NCBI GenBank assembly: GCA_041663305.1
Contig: JBAYMT010000002.1
Span: 58,492 to 122,491, forward strand
Direction: 5' to 3'
Length of the DNA: 64,000 bases
Origin: Minisyncoccus sp041663305
GTDB taxonomy: Bacteria > Patescibacteriota > Minisyncoccia > Minisyncoccales > Minisyncoccaceae
The notes under the pieces were generated by a model. That model was not told the origin of the DNA. It saw only the letters and a program-made list of their open reading frames with translations, and searched no databases. Below are positions 57,973-64,000 of this stretch, one piece after another (position 1 is the first letter of the stretch; the number at the start of each line of letters is the position of its first letter). A program made the position numbers and the translations under genes.

Positions 57973-58561
57973 AACAGCTGGATATATCGGATTATTTTTA
58001 ACAGTTTTTTCGGAAACGGGAATATTACTTGGATTTTTTTTACCTGGTGATAGTCTTTTGTTTACTGCTGGATTTCTTGCTTCAACTGGGTTTTTGGATA
58101 TCAAAACGATAATTTTGATAACCTTTGTTGCTGCCGTTACTGGGGATGCGCTAGGGTATTATTTGGGGAAAAAATATGGCCCAAAAATACTTACAAAAAC
58201 AAATTCTTTTTTCTTGGATAAAAAGCATATTGAGCGGACAGAGAGGTATTTTAAAAAATATGGAGGAGAAACAATTATTTTAGCAAGGTTTATTCCTCTT
58301 GTTCGAACCATTGCTCCAGTAATGGCTGGAGTCGGAAATATTGGCTACAAGAAGTTTTTTGCGTATAATGTTTTTGGGGGATTAATATGGACAATATTGC
58401 TTCCAATGCTAGGTTTTTATTTCGGGAAGATAATTCCAGATGCAGATAAGATAATTTTACCAGTAATTGCTATTATAATTGTAGTTTCTTTTCTTCCTGC
58501 TATTGCGGCAGTATTAAGAAGTGGGAGAGGGAAAGGAAAACAGGGAAAAGAATTAAAATAA
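57941..58561 (+). CDS. DedA-family membrane protein
   Basis: 206 aa. ETGILLGFFLPGDSLLFTAGFLAS and GDALGYYLGKKYG, then FKKYGGETIILARFIPLVRTIAPVMAGVGNI, the DedA/SNARE-associated (VTT) motifs with the conserved Arg in ARFIPLVR. Four to five membrane helices and a basic C-terminal tail. DedA proteins include undecaprenyl-phosphate and polyprenyl lipid flippases, which would suit recycling of wall-lipid carriers; the exact substrate is not decided here. Confidence 0.9.
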   Translation: MNILDPVSIIETAGYIGLFLTVFSETGILLGFFLPGDSLLFTAGFLASTGFLDIKTIILITFVAAVTGDALGYYLGKKYGPKILTKTNSFFLDKKHIERTERYFKKYGGETIILARFIPLVRTIAPVMAGVGNIGYKKFFAYNVFGGLIWTILLPMLGFYFGKIIPDADKIILPVIAIIIVVSFLPAIAAVLRSGRGKGKQGKELK

Positions 58562-58579
58562 TAACTTAAAAAAAGCAAA

Positions 58580-59278
58580 ATGTATAAATTAGTCATAATA
58601 AGACATGGGCAAAGCGTTTGGAATGCTCAAAATATTTTTACTGGGTGGACAGACGTTGATTTGTCGCCCGAAGGAGTTGAAGAAGCGAGAATAGCAGGAA
58701 TCATTTTGAAAAAAGATGGCTATGTTTTTGATATGGCATTTACCTCAGTATTGTCTCGGGCAATCCAAACCTTGGAAATAATCCTTAAGGAAATGGAGGC
58801 AACTGTCCCAATAGAATATAGTTGGAGATTGAACGAGAGGCATTATGGGGCATTGCAAGGAATGAATAAGTTTGAGATAAGAGATAAATACGGAGAGGAG
58901 CAATTTATGCAATGGAGGAGAGGCTATGCTTTCAGGCCTCCAGAGCTTCCTGAAGGAGATCCAAGATCGTCGAAGAATGATCCTAAATACAAGGATTTAA
59001 AGCCAGAAGAAATACCTATGACAGAAAGCTTGAAGGATACAGAAAAGCGAGTCCTTCCTTTTTGGAACGAAAATATTGTTCCTGCTATAAAAAGCGGGAA
59101 AAGGATTTTGATTTCGGCTCATGGAAACAGTATTAGGGCAATAATTAAATTTGTTGAAGGATTGGATGAAGCAGAGATAGAAAAGGTAGAAATACCAACA
59201 GGAGTTCCGATGGTATATGAGTTTGATGAAAATATGAAAATGACAAACAAATATTATCTTGACGAAACGGCAAAATAG
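58580..59278 (+). CDS. gpmA: 2,3-bisphosphoglycerate-dependent phosphoglycerate mutase
   Basis: 232 aa. VIIRHGQSVWNAQNIFTGWTDVDLSPEG places the phospho-His in the RHG motif; RAIQTLEII, SWRLNERHYGALQGMNKFEI and SAHGNSIRAIIKFVEGL follow in the expected order. It interconverts 3- and 2-phosphoglycerate in glycolysis. Near normal length (E. coli 250). No other glycolytic gene lies adjacent. The stop codon is inside a terminator hairpin. Confidence 0.95.
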   Translation: MYKLVIIRHGQSVWNAQNIFTGWTDVDLSPEGVEEARIAGIILKKDGYVFDMAFTSVLSRAIQTLEIILKEMEATVPIEYSWRLNERHYGALQGMNKFEIRDKYGEEQFMQWRRGYAFRPPELPEGDPRSSKNDPKYKDLKPEEIPMTESLKDTEKRVLPFWNENIVPAIKSGKRILISAHGNSIRAIIKFVEGLDEAEIEKVEIPTGVPMVYEFDENMKMTNKYYLDETAK

Positions 59279-59290
59279 CCGTTTTCTTTT
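59265..59290 (+). terminator. Rho-independent terminator overlapping the gpmA stop
   Basis: AAACGGC/GCCGTTT stem, 6-nt loop, then TTCTTTT. Confidence 0.8.
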
Positions 59291-59304
59291 GGCAATCATA
59301 GGTA

Positions 59305-59332
59305 TTGACTGATAAAAAAAGAGTGTTATAAT
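59305..59332 (+). promoter_or_regulatory. Probable promoter of hrcA-grpE
   Basis: TTGACT (59305-59310), 16 nt, TATAAT (59327-59332). The transcript would pass through repeat copy B before reaching hrcA, giving a leader of almost 200 nt. Confidence 0.65.
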
Positions 59333-59343
59333 TTTGGTAATAG

Positions 59344-59506
59344 AAATCCATGGGCTAACGCCCATAAGTCCTGAAACGACTCAAAATTTTAAGAATTTTA
59401 GCTGCCTTTAGGCAGCGCCGTAAAATTTTGTGATTTATATTATTTCCTCCGCTTCGTGGTCGGGATTACCTTTCATCTACGGGCTTTTAGCCCGTAGCGT
59501 TCAGGC
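59344..59506 (-). repeat. Dispersed structured repeat, copy B (inverted relative to copy A)
   Basis: Reverse complement of the copy A layout. Hairpins on the + strand: ATGGGC/GCCCAT (59350-59365), GCTGCC/GGCAGC (near 59401-59416) and CTACGGGCT/AGCCCGTAG (59477-59497). It lies in the leader of hrcA. Confidence 0.75.
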
Positions 59507-59530
59507 GAGAAATAATAAAGACATTAACGT

Positions 59531-60253
59531 ATGATTACTGAAAGACAGGCGAAAATATTAAAAGTCTTGATGAAAGAATATATAAAAACTGCAGAACCTG
59601 TAAGTTCTGGTTTTTTGGCAGAGAAATATGATTTTGGGTTATGTTCTTCGGCTATCAGGATAGAAATGCAAAACCTTATTCAGTCGGATTATTTGGAGCA
59701 ACCACATACTTCTGCGGGAAGAGTTCCTACTGATAAGGCGTACCGTTTTTTTGTTGATCAGATGCTTCTTGAATTGGAAAAAGAAAAAGAACAAAAATTT
59801 GAAAAAATGCTTGAAGAAGTGATAATTCGAGATATGGAAAATCGCTTTAGAATGGCGAACGATTTGGCAAAAACTTTATCAGAATTATCTTCAAGTTTTA
59901 TAATTGTTAGTTATCCGAACGATAAAATTTCTTGGAGATCGGGATTAGAGAAAATTGTAGATAAGCCAGAATTTTCTCAACGAGATTTTATTTCAGAGTT
60001 TTTGCATCTTGTTGATGACATTGAAGAAAAGATGGAAGAGTTAGAAATTCAAAAAGATATAAAGATTTATATAGGTGATGAGATTCCTCTTTCAAAAGCG
60101 GGTAATGTAAGTATAATTTGCACAAAAATTTCTAATAAGAATAATAAAGATTTGGATGCTAATATTGCGCTTATCGGGCCTAAAAGAATGAATTATGGGA
60201 AAAATATTTCTTTAATAAGGCATCTGAATAGGATTCTAAACGGATTAAATTAA
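59531..60253 (+). CDS. hrcA: Heat-shock repressor HrcA (short form)
   Basis: 240 aa, against about 340 in most bacteria. The N-terminal winged helix is intact: MITERQAKILKVLMKEYIKTAEPVSSGFLAEKYDFGLCSSAIRIEMQNL, then LEQPHTSAGRVPTDKAYRFFVDQM. The middle domain is reduced; the C-terminal part holds IALIGPKRMNYGKNISLIRHL, the conserved end. HrcA binds CIRCE operators, one of which lies ahead of dnaK. hrcA and grpE adjoin, separated by 1 nt. Confidence 0.9.
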   Translation: MITERQAKILKVLMKEYIKTAEPVSSGFLAEKYDFGLCSSAIRIEMQNLIQSDYLEQPHTSAGRVPTDKAYRFFVDQMLLELEKEKEQKFEKMLEEVIIRDMENRFRMANDLAKTLSELSSSFIIVSYPNDKISWRSGLEKIVDKPEFSQRDFISEFLHLVDDIEEKMEELEIQKDIKIYIGDEIPLSKAGNVSIICTKISNKNNKDLDANIALIGPKRMNYGKNISLIRHLNRILNGLN

Positions 60254-60254
60254 T

Positions 60255-60776
60255 ATGACAAAAGAAAAAAAAGAAAAAGGCAATGAAAAAGAGATAAAGG
60301 AAAAAATCAACCAAGCAGTGCCTACAGAAGAAATAATAAAAAAGTTGGAAGAAAAGAATAAAGAATTGTTTGCGGGATGGCAAAGGGCGGAGGCAGATTT
60401 TTTAAATTATAAAAAAAAAGAGTCGGAAAGACTATCGGATTTCAGCTTTTTGGTGAAAGAAAATGTTTTTGAAGGGCTTTTGCCAGTATTGGATAATTTT
60501 GATCTGGCTGAAAAAGCAATTCCCGAAGACAAAAAAACAGATAATAATATAAAAGGGCTACTGCTTATTAAAAAACAACTTGATTATTTTCTATGTTCAA
60601 TGGGAATACAGAAAATAGAGGCAATCGGATTGCCATTCAATGCTGAAACTTGCGAAGCAATAGAAGAAGTGGAGACCGATTGCGAACCGGGAATAGTGGT
60701 TGAAGAAGTGCAAAAGGGATATAAGCTGAATGATAAAATCATCAGGCCAGCGAAAGTAAAAATAAGCAAGAATTAG
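60255..60776 (+). CDS. grpE: Nucleotide exchange factor GrpE
   Basis: 173 aa. Charged N-terminal coiled coil (EKKEKGNEKEIKEKINQAV), then LFAGWQRAEADFLNYKKKESER, ENVFEGLLPVLDNFDLAEKAI and GIQKIEAIGLPFNAETCEAIEEVE, ending LNDKIIRPAKVKISKN. It speeds ADP release from DnaK. The stop codon at 60774-60776 lies inside the left arm of the CIRCE element, so grpE is transcribed independently of dnaK. Confidence 0.93.
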   Translation: MTKEKKEKGNEKEIKEKINQAVPTEEIIKKLEEKNKELFAGWQRAEADFLNYKKKESERLSDFSFLVKENVFEGLLPVLDNFDLAEKAIPEDKKTDNNIKGLLLIKKQLDYFLCSMGIQKIEAIGLPFNAETCEAIEEVETDCEPGIVVEEVQKGYKLNDKIIRPAKVKISKN

Positions 60777-60799
60777 CAGTCTTGACAATGGAGTGCTAA
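60773..60799 (+). promoter_or_regulatory. CIRCE operator (HrcA-binding site)
   Basis: TTAGCAGTC (60773-60781), 9-nt spacer, GAGTGCTAA (60791-60799). The consensus is TTAGCACTC-N9-GAGTGCTAA; one left-arm mismatch. It overlaps the dnaK -35 box. Confidence 0.93.
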
Positions 60800-60810
60800 A
60801 AGGATAAAAT
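60782..60810 (+). promoter_or_regulatory. Promoter of dnaK-dnaJ
   Basis: TTGACA (60782-60787), 17 nt, TAAAAT (60805-60810). The -35 lies in the CIRCE spacer, so HrcA binding would block RNA polymerase. Confidence 0.85.
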
Positions 60811-60841
60811 ATCGGTATAAAAATAAATTATATTAAAAATT

Positions 60842-62755
60842 ATGGCAAAAGTATTAGGCATTGATCTGGGTACAGCTATTACTAAATATGCATCTATAAT
60901 AAACGGCGAACCAAAAGCTGTTGAAAGCAGAGAGGGTTCGATTTTAATTCCTTCGGTGGTTGCTGTGACAAAGGGGGGCGAGAGAACTGTGGGAATCTTG
61001 GCTCAAAGGCAAGCCATTACTAATCCAAAAAATACCATTTACGCAGTAAAAAGGTTTATTGGGAGGAGATATTCTGACGCAGAAGTTCAAAAAGAACTAA
61101 AGCTGCTTGCTTTTGAAACTAGAAAAAAAATGGAAGATGATAGCGTGGAAATATTAATGGGAGACAAGTGGTATACTCCTATAGAAATATCTTCTATGAT
61201 ATTGCAGAAAGTAAAGAGCGATGCCAGAGAAAAATTGGGAGAGGATATTACTAATGTGGTAATTACTTGTCCGGCTAATTTTGATGACTCGCAAAGAAAG
61301 GCTACTATTGCCGCTGGAGAAATAGCAGGCTTTAAAGTTTTGAGAGTTATAAATGAGCCAACTTCGGCAGCGCTTGCTTATGGATTTAATAAGAAGAATG
61401 ATCAGCAGATATTAGTTTATGATTTTGGAGGAGGTACTTTTGATGTTACCATTTTGGATGTCTCACCCGATGTTGTGGAGGTGCTTGCGACTGGCGGTGA
61501 ACCCCATTTAGGAGGTAACGATTTTGACCAGAGGATAATAAACTGGATACTTGAGGAGTTTAAAAAGGAACAAGGAATGGATTTATCAAAGGATCCCTTG
61601 GCATTGCAGAGATTGAAAGAAGCTGCTGAAAAGGCAAAGACAGAATTATCAAGCGCAATGGAAACACATATTAATCTGCCGTTTATTTCTTCAGATGAGA
61701 ATGGTCCTAAGCATTTGGACTATAAGCTTTCACGATCCCAATTTGAAAATATGTCCAGGGATTTGATTGAAAAATCTATCGCTAGGGTTGATGCTACTCT
61801 AAAGGAAGTAAAATTGGAAAAAGGGGACATTGAAGAAGTGGTGCTTGTAGGAGGAACAACACTGATACCTGCGGTAAGGGAAGCGGTTCAAAAATATTTT
61901 GGAAAGGAACCTAATAAATCAATAAATCCGGAAGAAGTTGTTGCAATAGGTGCGGCAATCCAGGCAGAAATCTTAACTGCAAAAGAGGAAGGGCGTACTC
62001 CTGAGGGAGACATAAAAAGCGTATTATTGTTGGATGTTTTACCTCTTTCACTTGGTATTGAAACCATGGGAAATGTAAATACAATAATGATTGCGAAAAA
62101 CACGACTATTCCCACTTCTAATTCACAGGTATTTTCAACGGCAGTAGATAATCAGCCTTCGGTTGAGATAAACATAATTCAGGGAGAGCGACCAATGTCG
62201 CATGACAACAGATCGCTTGGAAAGTTTGTTTTGGACGGGGTTGCTCCTGCTCCCAGAGGAATGCCTCAAATTGAAGTGAAGTTTGATATTGATGCAAATG
62301 GCGTTTTAACCGTTACTGCGCTGGATAAAGCAACAAAGAAAACGCAGTCTATAAAAGTTCAAGGATCAATTGGGTTGTCAAAAGAAGATATTGAAAAGAT
62401 GAAAAAGGAAGCTGAGAAGTATGCCGAGGAAGATAATAAGAAACGTGAGCTGATTGAAGCTAGAAATATTGCCGATTCTTTAGTTTATAATACGGAAAAG
62501 ACCCTAAAGGAGAATGGGGATAAGGTTTCGGAAGATATCAAGACAGAGGTGAATCAGAAACTTGAAGAATTGAAAAAAGTTAAAGATGGTGATAGTATAG
62601 ACGAGATAAAAAAGAGCACAGATGCTTTGTCTGAGTCTATCCAGAAAATTGGGAGCCAGATATATGGACAGCAACAGCAAACCCCGCCTCAAGGACCAGC
62701 TGGAGACAATGGCCCGGAAAGCGCAAGTGAAGCGGAAACTGAAGAAAAAAAATAA
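60842..62755 (+). CDS. dnaK: Hsp70 chaperone DnaK
   Basis: 637 aa. N-terminal ATPase, substrate-binding domain and lid in the usual order: AVKRFIGRRYSD with the catalytic-loop Lys, VYDFGGGTFDVTILD, GGEPHLGGNDFDQRIINWI, EVVLVGGTTLIPAVREAV, GERPMSHDNRSLGKF. The phosphate-1 loop is GIDLGTAITKYA where nearly all DnaKs have GIDLGTTNS. The tail (GPESASEAETEEKK) is acidic but lacks the EEVD of eukaryotic cytosolic Hsp70. Normal length otherwise. Controlled by CIRCE. Confidence 0.95.
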   Translation: MAKVLGIDLGTAITKYASIINGEPKAVESREGSILIPSVVAVTKGGERTVGILAQRQAITNPKNTIYAVKRFIGRRYSDAEVQKELKLLAFETRKKMEDDSVEILMGDKWYTPIEISSMILQKVKSDAREKLGEDITNVVITCPANFDDSQRKATIAAGEIAGFKVLRVINEPTSAALAYGFNKKNDQQILVYDFGGGTFDVTILDVSPDVVEVLATGGEPHLGGNDFDQRIINWILEEFKKEQGMDLSKDPLALQRLKEAAEKAKTELSSAMETHINLPFISSDENGPKHLDYKLSRSQFENMSRDLIEKSIARVDATLKEVKLEKGDIEEVVLVGGTTLIPAVREAVQKYFGKEPNKSINPEEVVAIGAAIQAEILTAKEEGRTPEGDIKSVLLLDVLPLSLGIETMGNVNTIMIAKNTTIPTSNSQVFSTAVDNQPSVEINIIQGERPMSHDNRSLGKFVLDGVAPAPRGMPQIEVKFDIDANGVLTVTALDKATKKTQSIKVQGSIGLSKEDIEKMKKEAEKYAEEDNKKRELIEARNIADSLVYNTEKTLKENGDKVSEDIKTEVNQKLEELKKVKDGDSIDEIKKSTDALSESIQKIGSQIYGQQQQTPPQGPAGDNGPESASEAETEEKK

Positions 62756-62769
62756 AAGTGAAAGAATAA

Positions 62770-62800
62770 AATAATGGCAATAAAGCTTGCCATTATTTTC
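62770..62800 (+). terminator. Strong hairpin between dnaK and dnaJ
   Basis: AATAATGGCAA (62770-62780) pairs perfectly with TTGCCATTATT (62787-62797), followed by TTC and a short A run to the dnaJ ATG. It may partly terminate transcription or divide the mRNA so that less DnaJ than DnaK is made. Confidence 0.65.
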
Positions 62801-62808
62801 TTAAAAAA

Positions 62809-63906
62809 ATGCAGAAAGATTACTATAAAATTTTGGGAGTGCCCCGCAGTTCTAATCAGGATGAGATTAAAAAGGCCTATTACAAACTGGCCCATCAGTA
62901 TCATCCAGATAAGAAAGACGGAAATGAGGAAAAGTTCAAAGAAGTAAATGAGGCTTATCAAGTTTTATCTGATAAGGATAAACGAGCCCAATACGACAGA
63001 TTTGGAACTGTTTTTGGTAGTGGAGGGCCTAACGGCGGGGGGAACGCTGGATTTAATGGTAATGTAAACTGGGAAGATGTGATGGGCGGATTTGGTGCCG
63101 GTGGAATTGAAGATATCTTTGAAATGTTTGGAGGCGGATTTGGTGGTTTTGGCGGAGGAAAACCTCAAGACATAAAGAGAGGACATGATTTGGAATTGGA
63201 ATTGGAGGTGACACTGGAATCAATATTATCGGAGCAGGAAAAAGATATTTCGATAACGAAGAATGTAAAATGTGAGAGATGTGAGGGAAAAGGAGCTGAG
63301 CCGGGAACAAATGTAAAAGAGTGTTTTACTTGTCGGGGAACGGGACATGTTCAACAATTCAGGAAGACTGTTTTTGGAACCTTTACCCAGTCTAGCGTTT
63401 GTCCGGAGTGTAATGGAGAAGGAACAAAACCCGATGTTCCTTGTAATGTATGTCATGGCGAAGGAAGGATTAAAAAAGAAGAAAAAATAAGAATAAAGAT
63501 CCCAGAAGGGGTTGACAATAATCAAATAATCAAGGTAAAAGGTAAGGGTGACGCTGGAAAAAGAGGTGGAAGCTATGGCGATCTTTATGTTAGAATTTTT
63601 ATTAAACCACACTCGGTTTTTCAGCGAAAGGGAGATAATCTTTATTTAAAGGAAACGATAACTTTTTCGCAAGCAGTATTGGGAGACAAAATAGACATAA
63701 GGACTCTTGATGGAAAAGAGGTGACAATGAAAATTCCTAGTGGGATAGAATCTGGAAAAGTTATGAAAATCTCTGGAAAAGGAGTTCCTCATTTCAATGG
63801 ATTTGGAAGGGGCGATTTGTTCGTGCAATTAGTTATTAATGTCCCGCAAAAATTAAGCAAGAAGCAGAAGGATATACTTGAACAATTAAAAGAAAATGGG
63901 CTATAA
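62809..63906 (+). CDS. dnaJ: Hsp40 co-chaperone DnaJ
   Basis: 365 aa. J domain with HPD in YHPDKKDGNEEKF (about residues 33-36 region), a Gly/Phe-rich linker (FGGGFGGFGGG), four CxxCxGxG zinc motifs (CERCEGKG, CFTCRGTG, CPECNGEG, CNVCHGEG) and the C-terminal substrate domain (KGKGDAGKRGG, GDLFVQLVI). It delivers clients to DnaK. Slightly shorter than E. coli DnaJ (376). The TATAAT spanning its stop codon may be the -10 of tRNA-Lys. Confidence 0.96.
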   Translation: MQKDYYKILGVPRSSNQDEIKKAYYKLAHQYHPDKKDGNEEKFKEVNEAYQVLSDKDKRAQYDRFGTVFGSGGPNGGGNAGFNGNVNWEDVMGGFGAGGIEDIFEMFGGGFGGFGGGKPQDIKRGHDLELELEVTLESILSEQEKDISITKNVKCERCEGKGAEPGTNVKECFTCRGTGHVQQFRKTVFGTFTQSSVCPECNGEGTKPDVPCNVCHGEGRIKKEEKIRIKIPEGVDNNQIIKVKGKGDAGKRGGSYGDLYVRIFIKPHSVFQRKGDNLYLKETITFSQAVLGDKIDIRTLDGKEVTMKIPSGIESGKVMKISGKGVPHFNGFGRGDLFVQLVINVPQKLSKKQKDILEQLKENGL

Positions 63907-63922
63907 TGGCAATGTTATAGCC
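63899..63922 (+). other. Hairpin at the dnaJ stop codon, with TATAAT
   Basis: GGCTATAA (63899-63906) pairs with TTATAGCC (63915-63922) across 8 nt. TATAAT (63902-63907) lies in the left arm, 20 nt before tRNA-Lys. No U-tract. Confidence 0.45.
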
Positions 63923-63926
63923 TCAT

Positions 63927-64000
63927 GCCCCAATAGCTCAGTTGGTAGAGCAACAACCTTTTAAGTTGAAGGTCACAGGTTCGAGTCCTGTTTGGGGCAC
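63927..64000 (+). tRNA. tRNA-Lys (anticodon TTT), 3' end at window edge
   Basis: GCCCCAA (63927-63933) pairs with TTGGGGC, discriminator A at 63999, and C at 64000 may begin an encoded CCA cut by the edge. D arm GCTC/GAGC. Anticodon loop CTTTTAA gives TTT. T arm ACAGG-TTCGAGT-CCTGT. The top anticodon-stem pair (A.A) is mismatched. Confidence 0.9.

Overview
This window looks like part of a Patescibacteria (Candidate Phyla Radiation) chromosome, most like the Parcubacteria group. That is inferred from gene content and order, not from a 16S gene. The DNA is AT-rich and genes are tightly packed; TGA is used as an ordinary stop. Nearly every gene is on the + strand; only two genes (43148-44178) are on the - strand. 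The S10-spc ribosomal cluster goes directly from rpsE to rplO with no rpmD (L30), a known Patescibacteria trait. Most starts lack a clear Shine-Dalgarno sequence, and several TATAAT-like hexamers sit only 6-9 nt before an ATG.

Layout. 1-4801: small and membrane genes (DUF4177-like, SPFH, L28, GrpB-like, site-2 protease), tRNA-Pro with an odd structured intergenic region, an orphan amino-acid-type solute-binding protein, and copy A of a dispersed structured repeat. 4809-10354: leuS, glmS, and a pseudopilin-like protein with a carbohydrate-binding-like C-terminus. 10679-27453: the translation block rpsL-rpsG-fusA, a Phd-like protein, tuf, rpsJ to rplO, secY, adk, map. 27732-31637: a secreted LTD plus peptidoglycan-binding-like protein, then iscU-iscS. 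31727-41970: an unknown gene, then a response regulator, pilB, pilC, five pilin-like proteins, a membrane PAS sensor, a large histidine kinase and a DJ-1/PfpI protein. 42141-43099: rplJ-rplL behind an attenuator-like leader. 43148-44178 (-): a membrane thioredoxin-like protein and an Asp-rich protein. 44339-47324: a small membrane protein and a membrane-anchored Clp-type double AAA+ ATPase. 47516-50889: division/cell-wall cluster mraZ-rsmH-ftsL-penicillin-binding protein, with MraZ-box-like repeats. 50929-59278: tRNA-Glu, a cation-exchanger-like protein, CapA-like protein, a methyltransferase-containing protein paired with an Lrp-like protein, ABC-F, tsaC, DedA, gpmA. 59344-64000: copy B of the dispersed repeat, hrcA-grpE, a CIRCE operator, dnaK-dnaJ and tRNA-Lys.

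How it fits together. The core is translation and protein quality control: r-proteins, elongation factors, SecY, MAP, HrcA-controlled chaperones and a Clp-like ATPase. A second theme is the cell surface: type IV pilus assembly beside its own sensory proteins, pilin-like and LTD surface proteins, and septal wall synthesis. That suits a small host-associated cell, but lifestyle is inference.

The least explained items are the tRNA-Pro-linked element (1319-1650), the two-copy structured repeat with compensatory stem changes (4381-4548 and 59344-59506), the membrane Clp ATPase with a degenerate first ATPase site (44339-47324), the methyltransferase/Lrp pair (53067-55465), and the pilus-sensor cluster (32246-41433).
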